64,000 nucleotides of DNA, taken from the NCBI GenBank assembly GCA_001282665.1, contig LN874948.1, forward strand, positions 752,213 to 816,212, given 5' to 3'. A model generated the notes under the pieces. That model worked only from the letters and a program-made list of their open reading frames with translations, did not search any database and was not told the origin of the DNA. The position numbers were made by a program, and so were the translations under genes. The stretch is from Clostridiales bacterium mt11 (GTDB lineage: Bacteria > Bacillota > Clostridia > Tissierellales > Tepidimicrobiaceae). Below, one piece after another: positions 8,052-15,835 of the stretch; positions within the stretch are counted from its first letter, which is position 1; every line of letters starts with the position of its first letter.

Positions 8052-8069
8052 GTGAGCTTCCTTTCTCAC
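8052..8069 (-). promoter_or_regulatory. Candidate CsrA-binding hairpin in flagellin 1 leader
   Basis: Minus strand GTGAG-AAAGGAAG-CTCAC, a hairpin with GGA in the loop, about 10 bases upstream of the AGGAGG ribosome site, itself a second GGA. This is the two-site layout known for CsrA control of hag in Bacillus. Confidence 0.6.
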
Positions 8070-8142
8070 CAAATATTGTATTATTTATATATAATAGACT
8101 TCACATACCCGGGTTTGTTGTGTCGTCTATTGATATCACTAT

Positions 8143-8208
8143 AAAAAAACGAGTTAACCTATAAGTCGTCCTCCAGCCTCCTGCTGGATACAACTTATAA
8201 ATTAACTC
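8143..8208 (-). terminator. Long hairpin with T-run and GGA-bearing apical loop
   Basis: Minus strand: outer arms GAGTTAA / TTAACTC, middle arms ATAAGT / ACTTAT, and an inner hairpin CCAGC-AGGAG-GCTGG (8173-8187), followed by seven T at 8149-8143. It ends the transcript of the small csrA paralogue. The AGGAG in the inner loop is also a candidate CsrA-binding site. Confidence 0.7.
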
Positions 8209-8235
8209 ATCCCTGAATAGTTTAATATTAAATTA

Positions 8236-8406
8236 TTATGCTTGTTTCAATGTTTCCTCTTCATATATTTCACCACGGACAATCTTTATACTCCTTGGTG
8301 CGTCGATTGCTAATCTGAGGTCTCCCTCATCGGATTTTATAACCTTAACTATGATATTATCATCAATCACTACATACTGCCCAGGCCTCCTGCCTATAAC
8401 CAACAT
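8236..8406 (-). CDS. csrA: CsrA-family translational regulator, short divergent paralogue
   Basis: 56 residues beginning 'MLVIGRRPGQYVVIDDNIIV' and ending 'IVRGEIYEEETLKQA'. The CsrA core is recognisable: MLV(I/L), the G-Q-Y-V-V-I-D-D strand in place of the usual G-E-S-I-x-I, 'RLAIDAPRSIKIVRGEIY' matching the R-x-G-I-x-A-P-x-x-x-x-(I/V)-x-R-x-E-(I/L)-Y C-terminal strand with its RNA-contacting arginine. It differs strongly from the second csrA at 11.8 kb. A CTCCTCC-complementary ribosome site (AAGGAGGAGTGAAC) precedes the ATG. It sits between the two flagellin genes on the same strand, with long GGA-loop hairpins on both sides, so a specialised role in flagellin balance is likely but inferred. 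Confidence 0.85.
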   Translation of the reverse strand: MLVIGRRPGQYVVIDDNIIVKVIKSDEGDLRLAIDAPRSIKIVRGEIYEEETLKQA

Positions 8407-8810
8407 AGTTCACTCCTCCTTGTATATAGCATATTGTCGAATAAAATCTATTAATGTCTAATGCTCCTATTTTGATAATATCACAAATTCAATAATTTAT
8501 CTATAATTTTACATAAATTCTATTTTTTAGTATGATAATCCTATGTTTTTAACATTATATCTAGGTACCAAAGTAGCATATACTCTACATCTACAAAGAA
8601 GGGACGAGTTAATACGCCCATTTACATCCTGTAAATTTGGGTTGTATCAACTCGTCCCTGAGTCGAAAATATTAAACTTTACACTTATAATTCATCCATG
8701 AATTATTTTTTATCATCCCTGATAAATTTATTTAATGTAACTCGACTTCTTTTAGGTCGCTAAATAAGCGATTTATACAATTTTAAAAAATATTAAAATT
8801 TGTTATATAA
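8407..8810. other. Spacer between csrA paralogue and flagellin 2
   Basis: About 400 bases without a gene. It holds the hairpin at 8601-8658 and the csrA ribosome site at its left end. No sigma-28 consensus was found. Confidence 0.5.
8601..8658 (-). ncRNA. Long hairpin with GGA triloop (candidate CsrA target or 3'-UTR element)
   Basis: The minus strand folds as GGGACGAGTT / AACTCGTCCC at the base, ATAC/GTAT and CCCA/TGGG arms, and a perfect apical hairpin TTTACA-GGA-TGTAAA (8621-8635). The apex resembles the ACAGGAUGU core of CsrA ligands. It lies 3' of flagellin 2 and 5' of the small csrA. Only a weak T-run follows, so it is not a standard terminator. Confidence 0.5.
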
Positions 8811-9968
8811 CTATCTTAATAATTGTAATACAGTTTGAGGTGCTTGGTTAGCTTGAGCCAACATAGCAGTAGCTGCTTGTTGTAGTATATTTTGTTTTGT
8901 GAATTCCATCATTTCTTTTGCCATATCTACGTCTCTAATTCTTGATTCTGCAGCTTGTAAGTTTTCTGAAGTATTATCTAGGTTCTTGATTGTATGTTCT
9001 AATCTATTTTGCATAGCACCAAGCTTAGATCTTTCTGTTGATACTGTTTCAACAGCATTATTTATAACAGTAATAGCCTTATCTGCAGCTTTTTGTGTAG
9101 ATACATCTATTCCACCTTCACGACTATTCGCAGCATCTTCAGCTTTTGCAGCTGCATCTACTGCTGTAGTTGATGCAGTTGCTGTAGTTTTAGCAGTGCC
9201 ATCAAAAGTATCATCTGTGGAAACTACTACTCCAGCTTCTTTTGCTGCTGTTTCTAATGCAGCTTTAACTTCATCATTTGTTGCAACTACACCTGTACCA
9301 TCTTTTCCTAAAGTAATTGTAATTTCACCAGATTCAAATTTAGCTGTTGTTTTTCCTGTAGTTCCAGTTTCTTCTGCAAATTTAATTTTTACTGCAACAT
9401 CACTCATATTAGTAACATTAATACCATCTATTACTTTAGTTTCTGTATATGCTGTTCCATCCACTCCTAAAGTTTTAGCATCCATTGCACCAATACTTAG
9501 GCTTATATTTTGTCCTTCATTTGCCCCAATATGGAATTTAGTGTCTTTAATATCACCATTTAATAATGTTTGAGTATTAAATTCTGTATCATTGGCTATC
9601 CTTGTTAATTCTGAAGATAGTTGATCCATTTCTTTTTGGATTTCGCCTCTATCAACTTCTACATTTGTATCATTTGCTGATTGAACTGCTAATTCTCTCA
9701 TTCTTTGAAGGATTGAATGTGATTCTGTTAATGCACCTTCAGCTGTTTGGATAAGTGAAATACCATCTTGAGCATTCTTTGAAGCCATGTTTAGACCTCT
9801 AACTTGTGCTCTCATCTTTTCTGATATTGCTAATCCTGCTGCGTCGTCTCCAGCACGGTTGATTCTAAATCCTGATGATAATTTTTCTAAGGATTTTGAT
9901 GTTGCTGTATTGTTGATTCCTAATTGTCTATGAGTGTTCATAGCCATCATGTTGTTGTTAATTCTCAT
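8811..9968 (-). CDS. Flagellin 2
   Basis: 385 residues from the ATG at 9968, chosen because AAGGAGGAATTTATA lies just upstream and the protein then begins with the conserved 'MRINNNMMAMNTHRQLGINN'. Both conserved ends are nearly identical to flagellin 1, including the 'QTVLQLLR' C-terminus, but a ~110-residue extra variable domain (about 185-300, rich in T, A, K and acidic residues) is inserted in the middle, the surface-exposed D2/D3 region. The two flagellins probably make a mixed or alternative filament. A sigma-28 promoter lies at 10137-10163 and a CsrA-type hairpin in the leader. The near-identity of the ends suggests recent duplication or gene conversion. Confidence 0.95.
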   Translation of the reverse strand: MRINNNMMAMNTHRQLGINNTATSKSLEKLSSGFRINRAGDDAAGLAISEKMRAQVRGLNMASKNAQDGISLIQTAEGALTESHSILQRMRELAVQSANDTNVEVDRGEIQKEMDQLSSELTRIANDTEFNTQTLLNGDIKDTKFHIGANEGQNISLSIGAMDAKTLGVDGTAYTETKVIDGINVTNMSDVAVKIKFAEETGTTGKTTAKFESGEITITLGKDGTGVVATNDEVKAALETAAKEAGVVVSTDDTFDGTAKTTATASTTAVDAAAKAEDAANSREGGIDVSTQKAADKAITVINNAVETVSTERSKLGAMQNRLEHTIKNLDNTSENLQAAESRIRDVDMAKEMMEFTKQNILQQAATAMLAQANQAPQTVLQLLR

Positions 9969-9999
9969 TATAAATTCCTCCTTGAATTTTATTTGTTTT

Positions 10000-10028
10000 G
10001 GCATCCATGCCTGCCGCCCGTTGGGCGG
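10000..10028 (-). promoter_or_regulatory. Flagellin 2 leader hairpins with GGA loop
   Basis: Minus strand: CCGCCC-AAC-GGGCGG (10014-10028) followed by GGCA-TGGA-TGCC (10000-10011), then the ribosome site. The second hairpin presents GGA in its loop, as expected of a CsrA site. Confidence 0.5.
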
Positions 10029-10136
10029 AATTTTGAATTGTGAATGTTGAATTGTGAATTATAACTATGCGTTTTTAATTTACAATTCTTAATTTACAAT
10101 TGGAGAACAAAATATTATTTTGTTTTCCTAATACTA

Positions 10137-10163
10137 TTATCGACTGCTTGTCCTATTACTTTA
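10137..10163 (-). promoter_or_regulatory. Sigma-28 (SigD/FliA) promoter of flagellin 2
   Basis: Minus strand TAAA-N15-GTCGATAA, one mismatch from the TAAA-N15-GCCGATAA consensus, about 170 bases upstream of the flagellin 2 start. Confidence 0.8.
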
Positions 10164-10187
10164 ATACTTTTTTAAAAAATTTAAAAT

Positions 10188-11744
10188 TTATTTACAATCC
10201 TTAATTTGAGGTTTTATTTCATCTGAAAATTTTTCTTTTATTTGAATGAATTCATCTAAATTGTCGAATAGTATGTCTACTAATTTAGGATCGAAGTGCT
10301 TGCCTCTTTCTTGCCTGAAATATTCTAAGGTATCTTCCATTATCCAAGCTTTTTTATATACTCTAGGTGAGCCCAATGCATCAAATACATCAGCTACACA
10401 GGCTATTCGTCCAAATATGTGAATTTCTTCTCCTTTTAGCCCTTGAGGATAGCCTTTTCCATCATATCTTTCGTGATGCTCATGGGCTATGATGGCTGCT
10501 GATTTTATTACATCTCTGTTGGAAGCTTTTAGTATATTATATCCTATGGTGGTATGGGTTTTTACTATTTCAAATTCTTTTGGGGTAAGTTTTGCTGGTT
10601 TCATCAATATATCGTCTGGTATGGCTACCTTTCCTATATCATGAATAGGAGATGCCATTGTGATAAGCATTATATCCCTATTGGATAGTCCATATTTTTC
10701 AGCTAGTATCTTACTATATTTAGAAACCCTCTTCACATGGTTTCCAGTTTCTTCAGAGCGAGCTTCCGTTACTTCTCCTAGGATATATAGTATTTCCCTT
10801 TGGGTTTCTTCTATTTCCTTATTTAAGCACAGACTCTCAAAGGCAGCGGTTATATTCTTATGGAAAACATTTAATAATTCTACATCCACATGCTCTACTG
10901 CTCCGTTGGTTTCAATGAATATAATCCCTTCTATTCCACTAGAGCTGCCATAATAGGAAATATACCTATTTGAGGTTATAATATGGTCTTTCATTCTAAA
11001 GGCTTTTTTGACTAATAGAAAATCTTTCTTGGATAAGGAATCCATAATCCTCTTGTTCATATCTTCTGTATATTTGCCATAAGCTGATACTATACTAAAA
11101 TATTTTTCATCAAAGGATCTAATGGCCGCAATAGAATTTGAATTGCAACTTTCTTTTTCTTCACATAAGTTGATAATTGAGTTAAGATAACACAAACTGG
11201 ACGAGATAAATTTTTTTAAAGAATCCTTTTCAAATAGTTCGCTAGATGAAGCTACTACTTCTTCCATAGCTCTTTTATTGTTGTTTATATGGATAATATC
11301 TCTATAGGAGCGAAGGGATGAAACTACTATCGTATGTAATTTTTTCGATAGTAGTTCTGTCTTTTCTTCATATCCGTTTATATCATAGTTTAATATGGCT
11401 TCTTCTTGTAATCTATTATTATCATTGCTAGTCATCAAAACTATTCTAGTTGCCCTATTCCCAATTACCTCTCGTATATATTTAGTTAATTTAAGTCCTA
11501 TATTTTCATCTTGAATGAATACATCGAGAAATATAAGAGCTATATCTTTATTTTCTACTAAAATATTCAAAGCTTCTACATTAGAATAAGCATCTAAAAT
11601 CTCAAAAGGCTTGTCCTCAAACTTATAATTCTTCATAATCTCTCTTATCATCACATGCACAAAGTTATCATCATCTACTATTAATATCTTCCAACGTTCA
11701 TTGTTGTAGAACCCTTTAATACTACACCCGCTATCTCCCACCAC
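10188..11744 (-). CDS. Response regulator with DUF3369 and HD-GYP c-di-GMP phosphodiesterase domain
   Basis: 518 residues. Order: a receiver domain (about 15-145; acidic pocket 'LIVDDDNF', phosphoacceptor in 'IFLDVFI', lysine in 'YEEKTE'), a middle DUF3369-type sensor region (about 160-325), and an HD-GYP domain (about 330-500) with 'HDIGKVAIP' and 'HHERYDGKGYPQGLKG', so the metal ligands and GYP signature are intact. It should hydrolyse cyclic di-GMP when phosphorylated and thereby favour motility. The start GTG at 11744 has an AAAGGGGGT ribosome site 6-7 bases upstream. It follows csrA by 14 bases and is probably the last gene of the flgM-flgN-flgK-flgL-fliW-csrA transcript. A cognate histidine kinase is not in the window. 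Confidence 0.93.
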   Translation of the reverse strand: MVGDSGCSIKGFYNNERWKILIVDDDNFVHVMIREIMKNYKFEDKPFEILDAYSNVEALNILVENKDIALIFLDVFIQDENIGLKLTKYIREVIGNRATRIVLMTSNDNNRLQEEAILNYDINGYEEKTELLSKKLHTIVVSSLRSYRDIIHINNNKRAMEEVVASSSELFEKDSLKKFISSSLCYLNSIINLCEEKESCNSNSIAAIRSFDEKYFSIVSAYGKYTEDMNKRIMDSLSKKDFLLVKKAFRMKDHIITSNRYISYYGSSSGIEGIIFIETNGAVEHVDVELLNVFHKNITAAFESLCLNKEIEETQREILYILGEVTEARSEETGNHVKRVSKYSKILAEKYGLSNRDIMLITMASPIHDIGKVAIPDDILMKPAKLTPKEFEIVKTHTTIGYNILKASNRDVIKSAAIIAHEHHERYDGKGYPQGLKGEEIHIFGRIACVADVFDALGSPRVYKKAWIMEDTLEYFRQERGKHFDPKLVDILFDNLDEFIQIKEKFSDEIKPQIKDCK

Positions 11745-11758
11745 TGGTACCCCCTTTT

Positions 11759-11989
11759 CTACTTTTTCTTCTTCAAAAACCTGTTCATTTCACCAATATC
11801 TACAGTATTTTTTGCCGCTTCTAAATTCTCCTCTTGTATACTTTTATATAATTCTTTCCGAAAAATGTCAACATCTTTAGGGGCCTCTATGCCAATACGG
11901 ACTTTTCCATCTTCAATTTCCAATATTTTTATTTCAATATCTCCATTTATGATGATAGACTCATCCTTTTTTCTTGAAAGTATTAGCAT
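11759..11989 (-). CDS. csrA: Carbon storage regulator CsrA
   Basis: 76 residues, starting '[20 protein letters not shown]' with the canonical '[20 protein letters not shown]' (about 29-48). It is a homodimer that binds GGA-containing hairpins over ribosome sites, in Firmicutes chiefly that of flagellin mRNA. It directly follows fliW (2-base gap), whose product binds and inhibits it, the standard three-part FliW-CsrA-flagellin switch. The C-terminal extension after 'YKSIQEEN' is longer than in E. coli and fits the FliW-contact region of Firmicute CsrAs. The window has a second, shorter csrA at 8.3 kb. Confidence 0.97.
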   Translation of the reverse strand: MLILSRKKDESIIINGDIEIKILEIEDGKVRIGIEAPKDVDIFRKELYKSIQEENLEAAKNTVDIGEMNRFLKKKK

Positions 11990-11991
11990 AA

Positions 11992-12441
11992 TTATACACT
12001 CCTATCGTCTAAATTCTGCTGAAAAATGTAATGTTTTGTTGAATATCTATCATCATCTAATATTACCTGTTTTCCTATCAGCTTTTTAGCATTGATTATA
12101 ATTGGTCCAAGTAGATTTGCTGTCATCTTCTCAATGTCTTTAGGAACTACTACTATTGAATATATACTTAAATCTTCCTTATCTTGAATCTCTAGTTTCT
12201 TTTGTGCCGCTTCTGGTACAACTATATCATAGTTAGGATATACAAAAAAAGGATTTATTATTACAAATGCCAATTCTGGATTTCCTATTGATTGAAGCCA
12301 TCCAAATGGGCTTTCCTCATCTTCATTGTTTATGATTACAAATTCCTTTTCTCCTTCAAATCCCAGTATTCCCTCTGGAAAATGAATTATCTTTTTTTCA
12401 TCTATTTCTATCTCACCAAAATTTTTGGTAATTAGTTTCAC
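11992..12441 (-). CDS. fliW: Flagellar assembly factor FliW
   Basis: 149 residues from a GTG start at 12441. This start was chosen because AGAGGTGG lies 5-6 bases upstream and the protein then begins '[20 protein letters not shown]' as FliW proteins do; a longer ATG start at 12504 would add residues encoded by a hairpin and AT-rich spacer. '[16 protein letters not shown]', 'PFGWLQSI' and '[10 protein letters not shown]' are conserved family segments. FliW binds free flagellin or CsrA: flagellin export frees FliW to block CsrA, raising flagellin translation. It lies between flgL and csrA. Confidence 0.95.
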   Translation of the reverse strand: MKLITKNFGEIEIDEKKIIHFPEGILGFEGEKEFVIINNEDEESPFGWLQSIGNPELAFVIINPFFVYPNYDIVVPEAAQKKLEIQDKEDLSIYSIVVVPKDIEKMTANLLGPIIINAKKLIGKQVILDDDRYSTKHYIFQQNLDDRSV

Positions 12442-12493
12442 ATTCGCCACCTCTTTCATTAAATAGGGTTTTAAGATGTCTAAATTTACAATT

Positions 12494-12515
12494 GGCGTAA
12501 GCAATTGCTTACGCC
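12494..12515 (-). repeat. Perfect palindrome between flgL and fliW
   Basis: GGCGTAAGCAA / TTGCTTACGCC, 22 bases, no T-run after it. It could be an mRNA-stability or processing hairpin in the intergenic region. Confidence 0.5.
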
Positions 12516-12519
12516 TATA

Positions 12520-13479
12520 CTATCCTAAAAATTGTACTAAAGTTGGTTGGATAACCTTAGCTCCTATCATTAAACTTGATACATATACATTTTCCGCTGT
12601 GGAAATATGCATGGTTATTTCTGCTATATCAACATCTTCGTTATAGGATAAGAGTTCTTTTACACTATTGATTTGAACTCCTAGTTTTTTCTCCGTTAAT
12701 TCCAATCTATTCATCTTAGCCCCTACTTCAGCCCTTACACCTAAAACCTGTTCGTGGCTATTTTGAATGTTAGTTAGAGCATTTTGAATTTTATCTACCT
12801 CACCTTTATCTAATGCCTCTGATAGATCATCAAATACTTTTATTAAGTAAGGCTTATCACCAGATTTAACATCTCCTTTATACCCACCATCCGCATTACC
12901 AAATACCTTTACACCTGCTGTGTTCACTTTAACTCTTTCTGAAACCCCCACATTATATTCAAATACTTCGCTATCTTTAAAGTCTATTGATTCTTCAGTC
13001 CCATTTTCATCTTTATCGGTATAATACGTCCCATCTTCATTTAACAAAGGTTTGTCCGTCTTATATCCGCTAAATATATGTCTTCCTGCGTAGGTTGTAT
13101 TTGCTATTTGAACAAGATGTTCCTTTAACTGGTCTATTTCTTCTTTTATCTTTTGTAAATCCTCAGGGGATTTTTTAGTACCGTTAGCTGCATCTACTGT
13201 TAGTTCATTGGCTCTATGTAATACTGTACCTATTTCCCCTAGAGCTGCCTCTGTATCCGTCATCCATGACATAGCATCTTTAGCATTTCTTTGATATTGT
13301 TCCAACTTTGATATATCCGTACTAAACTTTAAAGACTTACTCACTCCTATGGGGTCATCTGATGGTACTCTAAACTTTTTACCTGTAGCTTTTTGGTATT
13401 GAAGATTTTCTAAGGTTTTTAAATTTTGATTTAAATTATATACCATATTATTTATAAGCATATTATTAGTAACACGCAT
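12520..13479 (-). CDS. flgL: Flagellar hook-filament junction protein FlgL (HAP3)
   Basis: 319 residues. N-terminus 'MRVTNNMLINNMVYNLNQNL' and 'RVPSDDPIGVSKSLKFSTDI', and C-terminus ending 'YVSSLMIGAKVIQPTLVQFLG', are characteristic of FlgL, homologous to flagellin at both ends. It joins the filament to the FlgK zone at the hook tip. The leader reads ACGAAGGGACTGAGTAAAT before the ATG, a sequence repeated upstream of the next gene and of flgK1. It is downstream of flgK, as usual. Confidence 0.95.
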   Translation of the reverse strand: MRVTNNMLINNMVYNLNQNLKTLENLQYQKATGKKFRVPSDDPIGVSKSLKFSTDISKLEQYQRNAKDAMSWMTDTEAALGEIGTVLHRANELTVDAANGTKKSPEDLQKIKEEIDQLKEHLVQIANTTYAGRHIFSGYKTDKPLLNEDGTYYTDKDENGTEESIDFKDSEVFEYNVGVSERVKVNTAGVKVFGNADGGYKGDVKSGDKPYLIKVFDDLSEALDKGEVDKIQNALTNIQNSHEQVLGVRAEVGAKMNRLELTEKKLGVQINSVKELLSYNEDVDIAEITMHISTAENVYVSSLMIGAKVIQPTLVQFLG

Positions 13480-13590
13480 TTATTTACTCAGTCCCTTCGT
13501 AAAAATTGTAAATTGTGAATTGTTTTTTGCCTAACTTCTTTCTATGTTCAATTTACGTATGCACTTCAAATATTATCATGATAATATTAA
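13480..13590. repeat. Leader repeat, partial copy A (upstream of flgL)
   Basis: Starts TTATTTACTCAGTCCC-TTCGTAAAAATTG and continues through GTTTTTTGCCTAACTTC and ATTCAATTTACGTAT-type segments shared with copies B (13954-14175) and C (15606-15835), then diverges after about 110 bases. Confidence 0.8.
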
Positions 13591-13591
13591 A

Positions 13592-13948
13592 TTATTTTAT
13601 ATTAGATTTTGTAGTTTTTAAGATACTCGTTAATATACTAATTATTTCATCACAATCTTTTAATATATCATCTGCGTATTCTTTTTTTATTTCACCACTA
13701 TCTCTTAACAATCTCAGCCAATAACTTGTTTCAAACGCTTCTTTCTGTGCAATAGATAGTTTTGAAATAAAATCCTTCCTACTTTGAGCTGAACAAGCTT
13801 CTTCTACATTAGCACCAATACTTGTTCCACTTCTTAGTAACTGCTTTGCTAATACATACTCTACATTGTTTTTAACTATATATTTATACATTTTAACAAT
13901 TCTCAAAGCAAATTCATAACTCTTATCTTTTATAATATTATCAGTCAT
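13592..13948 (-). CDS. Four-helix bundle protein (S23/intervening-sequence protein family)
   Basis: 118 residues with the family pattern: 'KSYEFALRIVKMYKYI' (about 9-24), 'LAKQLLRSGTSIGANVEEAC' (about 38-57), 'SRKDFISKLSIAQKEAFETS' and 'YWLRLLRDSG' (about 60-90). These small all-helical proteins are often found in intervening sequences of 23S rRNA genes and next to diversity-generating retroelements; their role is unknown and they behave as mobile cassettes. Here the gene interrupts the flagellar operon between flgK1 and flgL, flanked by two copies of the same leader repeat, which points to insertion with repeat duplication. It is probably read through from the flagellar promoter. Confidence 0.85.
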   Translation of the reverse strand: MTDNIIKDKSYEFALRIVKMYKYIVKNNVEYVLAKQLLRSGTSIGANVEEACSAQSRKDFISKLSIAQKEAFETSYWLRLLRDSGEIKKEYADDILKDCDEIISILTSILKTTKSNIK

Positions 13949-13953
13949 ACCCT

Positions 13954-14175
13954 TTGTTTACTCAGTCCCTTCGTAAAAATTGTGAATTTTGAATTGTAAA
14001 TTGTGAATTGTTTTTTGCCTAGCTTCTTTCTATATTCAATTTACGTATCCATTTCATGTTTTATCATTATAATATTAAATTTCAAATTATAAATTGTTTT
14101 TTGTCTTTTGTTTCTGTTTTTTAATTCAAAATTCAACATTCACAATTCACAATTGGAAGATAAATGTAAAACATT
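13954..14175. repeat. Leader/terminator repeat, full copy B
   Basis: About 220 bases nearly identical to copy C (15606-15835). It includes TTTACTCAGTCCC-TTCGT, several AATTGTGAATTG units, and the stem GGAAGATAAATG / CATTTATCTTCC that overlaps the stop codon of flgK1. Confidence 0.85.
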
Positions 14176-15605
14176 TATCTTCCTACTAGTCCTAATCTAT
14201 TTATAGTTACATCCATGATGGTATCCATGGTGGTTATCATTCTGGCTGAAGCCATATAGGCATGCTGAAATCTTATCATGTCTGACATTTCTTCATCATA
14301 GGATACTCCTGATACGGAGTCCCTTCTCGACTGTATGTTTTTTAATATTACCTCTTGAGCTTCGTCCATTCTTTTTGCCTGCGTACTATCTACTGCTAGA
14401 TTTGATATGATTGATTTTAGAAAATCGTCAGGAGTACCTTTTGGTAGAGGATTGCCATCTTTATCGGTAATTCCATCAAAGTAATTCACATTATCCCTTA
14501 ATCTTATTAATTCTAATAAATTTTTATTATCCTCTGCATCTCCAGATGTTTCTCCTGCTGCTGCTATATATTTCAAGTTTTCAAATATTTTATCATCTAG
14601 GGTAATAGTCGCAGCAGGATTGTTTTCATCATTAACCTTAAAGAAATCTCCTCCTTGACCGCCTCCAAGACAATATCCTTTACTATGCTGTTCATTAAAA
14701 GCCTTTACAAAACCTAAAGTAAAGTCATTTAACTTTTTTTGATAATAGGGAATGCCCCTATAACTGTTGTCCTTTCCATCTCCATTATATAAATCCAATA
14801 GTCCTTTTAATTCCCCTGATTTTAAATCTACATCTGAATCATTGCTCCATTTTAATCCAGTTTTGTCCTTATTTAATTTTACTTCATTTACATGGGTATG
14901 GTCTACTAAAGCTATACCGCTTACATTGACTCTATATTTTCCATCCTTAGACTCATCCACTTTTACATTGACTATCTTAGATAAATCATCCACTAATAAA
15001 TCTCGTCTATCCCTTAAATCATTAGCCTTTCTTCCATCTATTTCATTAGAATATATCTGTCTATTTAAGGATGCTATTTGAGTTGCTATACTGTTTATAT
15101 TCTTTACTCTTGTATCTATAGAGAATTCCGTTTCCTTTTTTAGCTCTTCAAGTCTAATAGCGGATTCCTTTATATGTTTAGTAAGAGCTAAGGCATTTTC
15201 TCTAACTGGTTCTCTAAATGAAGAATCTAATGGGTTCTTCTCCATATTATCTAATGCAGTAAAGAAATCATCCATATATTGTCTAAAACTACTTTTTGAA
15301 GGTTCTCCAAATAGCTTTTCCACTTCATATAAGGTTTCTCTTTTTATATTCCATTCCCCTTTAGGTGCATTTTCATTCCAATATTTAAAATCTATGTAAG
15401 AATCCCTAACTCGTGCTATATCATAAATTTCCGTACCTGTACCGAGATAACCTACTCCTGCTATTGAAAATGGGGTAGTAGCTCGTTGAGCTCCTTGTTG
15501 TCTAGAATAACCTTTAGTATTCATATTACTAATATTATGATTCATTATATATAATGATCTCTGGCTGGCAAGCAGCCCCTTCACCGCCGTATTAAATCCA
15601 AACAT
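14175..15605 (-). CDS. flgK: Flagellar hook-associated protein FlgK (HAP1), copy 1
   Basis: 476 residues. The N-terminus 'FGFNTAVKGLLASQRSLYIM' with 'NHNISNMNTKGYSRQ' is the rod/hook/HAP1 signature, and the C-terminus 'VSYDEEMSDMIRFQHAYMAS' to 'TINRLGLVGR' is typical of FlgK. The middle holds 'DLRDRRDLLVDDLSKIV'. It sits between hook and FlgL. The leader carries ACGAAGGGACTGAG before the ATG. It has a paralogue directly upstream (flgK2), sharing overall plan but much diverged. The stop codon TAA lies in the 5' arm of a GGAAGATAAATG hairpin identical to that after flgK2. Confidence 0.94.
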   Translation of the reverse strand: MFGFNTAVKGLLASQRSLYIMNHNISNMNTKGYSRQQGAQRATTPFSIAGVGYLGTGTEIYDIARVRDSYIDFKYWNENAPKGEWNIKRETLYEVEKLFGEPSKSSFRQYMDDFFTALDNMEKNPLDSSFREPVRENALALTKHIKESAIRLEELKKETEFSIDTRVKNINSIATQIASLNRQIYSNEIDGRKANDLRDRRDLLVDDLSKIVNVKVDESKDGKYRVNVSGIALVDHTHVNEVKLNKDKTGLKWSNDSDVDLKSGELKGLLDLYNGDGKDNSYRGIPYYQKKLNDFTLGFVKAFNEQHSKGYCLGGGQGGDFFKVNDENNPAATITLDDKIFENLKYIAAAGETSGDAEDNKNLLELIRLRDNVNYFDGITDKDGNPLPKGTPDDFLKSIISNLAVDSTQAKRMDEAQEVILKNIQSRRDSVSGVSYDEEMSDMIRFQHAYMASARMITTMDTIMDVTINRLGLVGR

Positions 15606-15835
15606 TTTATTTACTCAGTCCCTTCGTAAAAATTTTGAATTATGAATTGTGAATTGTTTTTTGCCTAACTTCTTTCTATATTCAATTTACGTGTCCATTT
15701 CATGTTTTATCATTATAATATTAAATTTCAAATTATAAATTGTTTTTTGTCTTTTGTTTCTGTTTTTTAATTCAAAATTCAACATTCACAATTCACAATT
15801 GGAAGATAAATGTAAAACATTTATCTTCCTGCTAT
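15606..15835. repeat. Leader/terminator repeat, full copy C
   Basis: Near-identical to copy B, lying between flgK1 and flgK2. It carries the flgK1 leader at one end and the flgK2 stop-codon hairpin (GGAAGATAAATG ... CATTTATCTTCC) at the other. Confidence 0.85.

Noticed and set aside
8899..9573. Long plus-strand open frame (224 codons) antisense to flagellin 2
   Set aside because: It mirrors the conserved flagellin codons, has no ribosome site and no family resemblance; an antisense shadow.
12442..12504. Longer FliW start at an upstream ATG
   Set aside because: The extra residues are encoded by a palindrome and AT-rich spacer, while the GTG at 12441 has a proper ribosome site and matches FliW N-termini.
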